DNA of 14,788 bases from Nitrospiraceae bacterium. Lineage in GTDB: Bacteria > Nitrospirota > Nitrospiria > Nitrospirales > UBA8639. Position numbers and translations under genes: made by a program. The first letter of the stretch is position 1. Every line of letters begins with the position of its first letter. Shown one piece after another: positions 14,472-14,788 of this stretch. The notes beneath the pieces were generated by a model. The model ran no database searches and had not been told where the DNA came from. It saw nothing but the letters and a program-made list of their open reading frames with translations. Location of the stretch: NCBI GenBank assembly GCA_003523945.1, contig DOFS01000413.1, forward strand, positions 29,960-44,747, given 5' to 3'.

Positions 14472-14788
14472 TTACACACCCACTTTTCCGAAATACGGCA
14501 CCACACGGTCTAATCGCATCACGGGTCCGTCCTTACAGACAAAGAACGGCCCGAGCTGACAATGCCCGCAGAGTCCGATGCCGCATTCCATATGCCGCTC
14601 CAACGACACATACATGGAGTCAGGTCTCAGGCCATGATGGGAGAGGGTATTGCAGGCAATCCGCATCATGATCTCCGGTCCGCACATCATGACCAGCGTA
14701 TTGTCAGGGTCCAACTGCAGTTGGTCAAACAATTCGGTGACCACACCCACATGGCTATGCCAGGTCTTACCGGGTTCATCGCTGGTCA
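14472..14788 (-). CDS. hyhG: Hydrogenase gamma subunit, FAD/NAD(P)-binding electron-transfer protein (C-terminal part)
   Basis: Only the C-terminal 105 or so residues lie in the window; the frame stays open through the right edge (TSDEPGKTWHSHVGVVTELF), so the gene begins outside. VMMCGPEIMM is the end of the NAD(P)-binding domain of the ferredoxin reductase / PyrK family. CGIGLCGHCQLGPFFVC supplies the four cysteines of a [2Fe-2S] cluster. This is the flavoprotein that passes electrons between NAD(P)H and the small subunit in group 3b hydrogenases. The gene order here (gamma, small, large) matches the known beta-gamma-delta-alpha order, which predicts the beta subunit just beyond the right edge. 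A GTG at 14750 is only an internal codon. Confidence 0.92.
   Translation of the reverse strand, partial: TSDEPGKTWHSHVGVVTELFDQLQLDPDNTLVMMCGPEIMMRIACNTLSHHGLRPDSMYVSLERHMECGIGLCGHCQLGPFFVCKDGPVMRLDRVVPYFGKVGV

Noticed and set aside
1..14788. CRISPR array, tRNA or rRNA genes, transposase or integrase genes, phage genes
   Set aside because: No regularly spaced direct repeats, no recognisable RNA gene and no mobile-element protein were seen on either strand.

Overview
The window reads as chromosomal DNA from a Nitrospira-like (Nitrospirota) chemolithoautotroph. This rests on gene content: ferredoxin-dependent 2-oxoacid metabolism of the reductive-TCA kind, a group 3b-type [NiFe] hydrogenase and a small c'-like cytochrome. 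An interspersed repeat that resembles, from memory only, one common in Nitrospira genomes also fits. No marker gene for taxonomy is present, so the assignment is an inference.

Layout. On the minus strand, 1-2932 holds a membrane-anchored c'-like monohaem cytochrome followed 18 bp later by a Ca2+-type P-type ATPase that runs off the left edge. A divergent intergenic region of about 300 bp carries a candidate sigma-54 promoter. It precedes a four-gene plus-strand operon (3241-7740): gamma, alpha and beta subunits of a pyruvate:ferredoxin-type oxidoreductase, then a GltD-like NAD(P)H/FAD flavoprotein fused to a 2[4Fe-4S] ferredoxin domain. A tandem universal stress protein (7859-8725) and a 30-residue membrane peptide (8821-8913) follow. 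Next come a hairpin-bearing intergenic stretch, an exported stand-alone Lon-type (S16) protease domain (9438-10121), and a 0.7-kb interval. That interval holds a probable small minus-strand gene interrupted by, or using, a -1 frameshift at an A7 run, plus a structured segment. An HDOD-domain protein (10999-11982) closes the plus-strand half. The right end, 12033-14788, is a minus-strand group 3b-type hydrogenase operon read right to left: gamma subunit (partial), small subunit, large subunit. The two gaps in that operon carry strong inverted repeats, one of them a 116-bp element with matching ends.

How it fits together. The oxidoreductase interconverts pyruvate (or another 2-oxoacid), CO2, CoA and reduced ferredoxin. 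The fused GltD-ferredoxin protein could connect that ferredoxin pool to NAD(P)H, while the 3b hydrogenase links H2 to NAD(P)H in the cytoplasm. The two clusters could therefore meet at the NAD(P)H pool, but they are separate transcription units and the link is an inference. The most unusual points are the frameshifted small gene, the repeats inside the hydrogenase operon, the stand-alone exported Lon domain, the tiny Cys-tailed membrane peptide and the clustered RNA-like inverted repeats.
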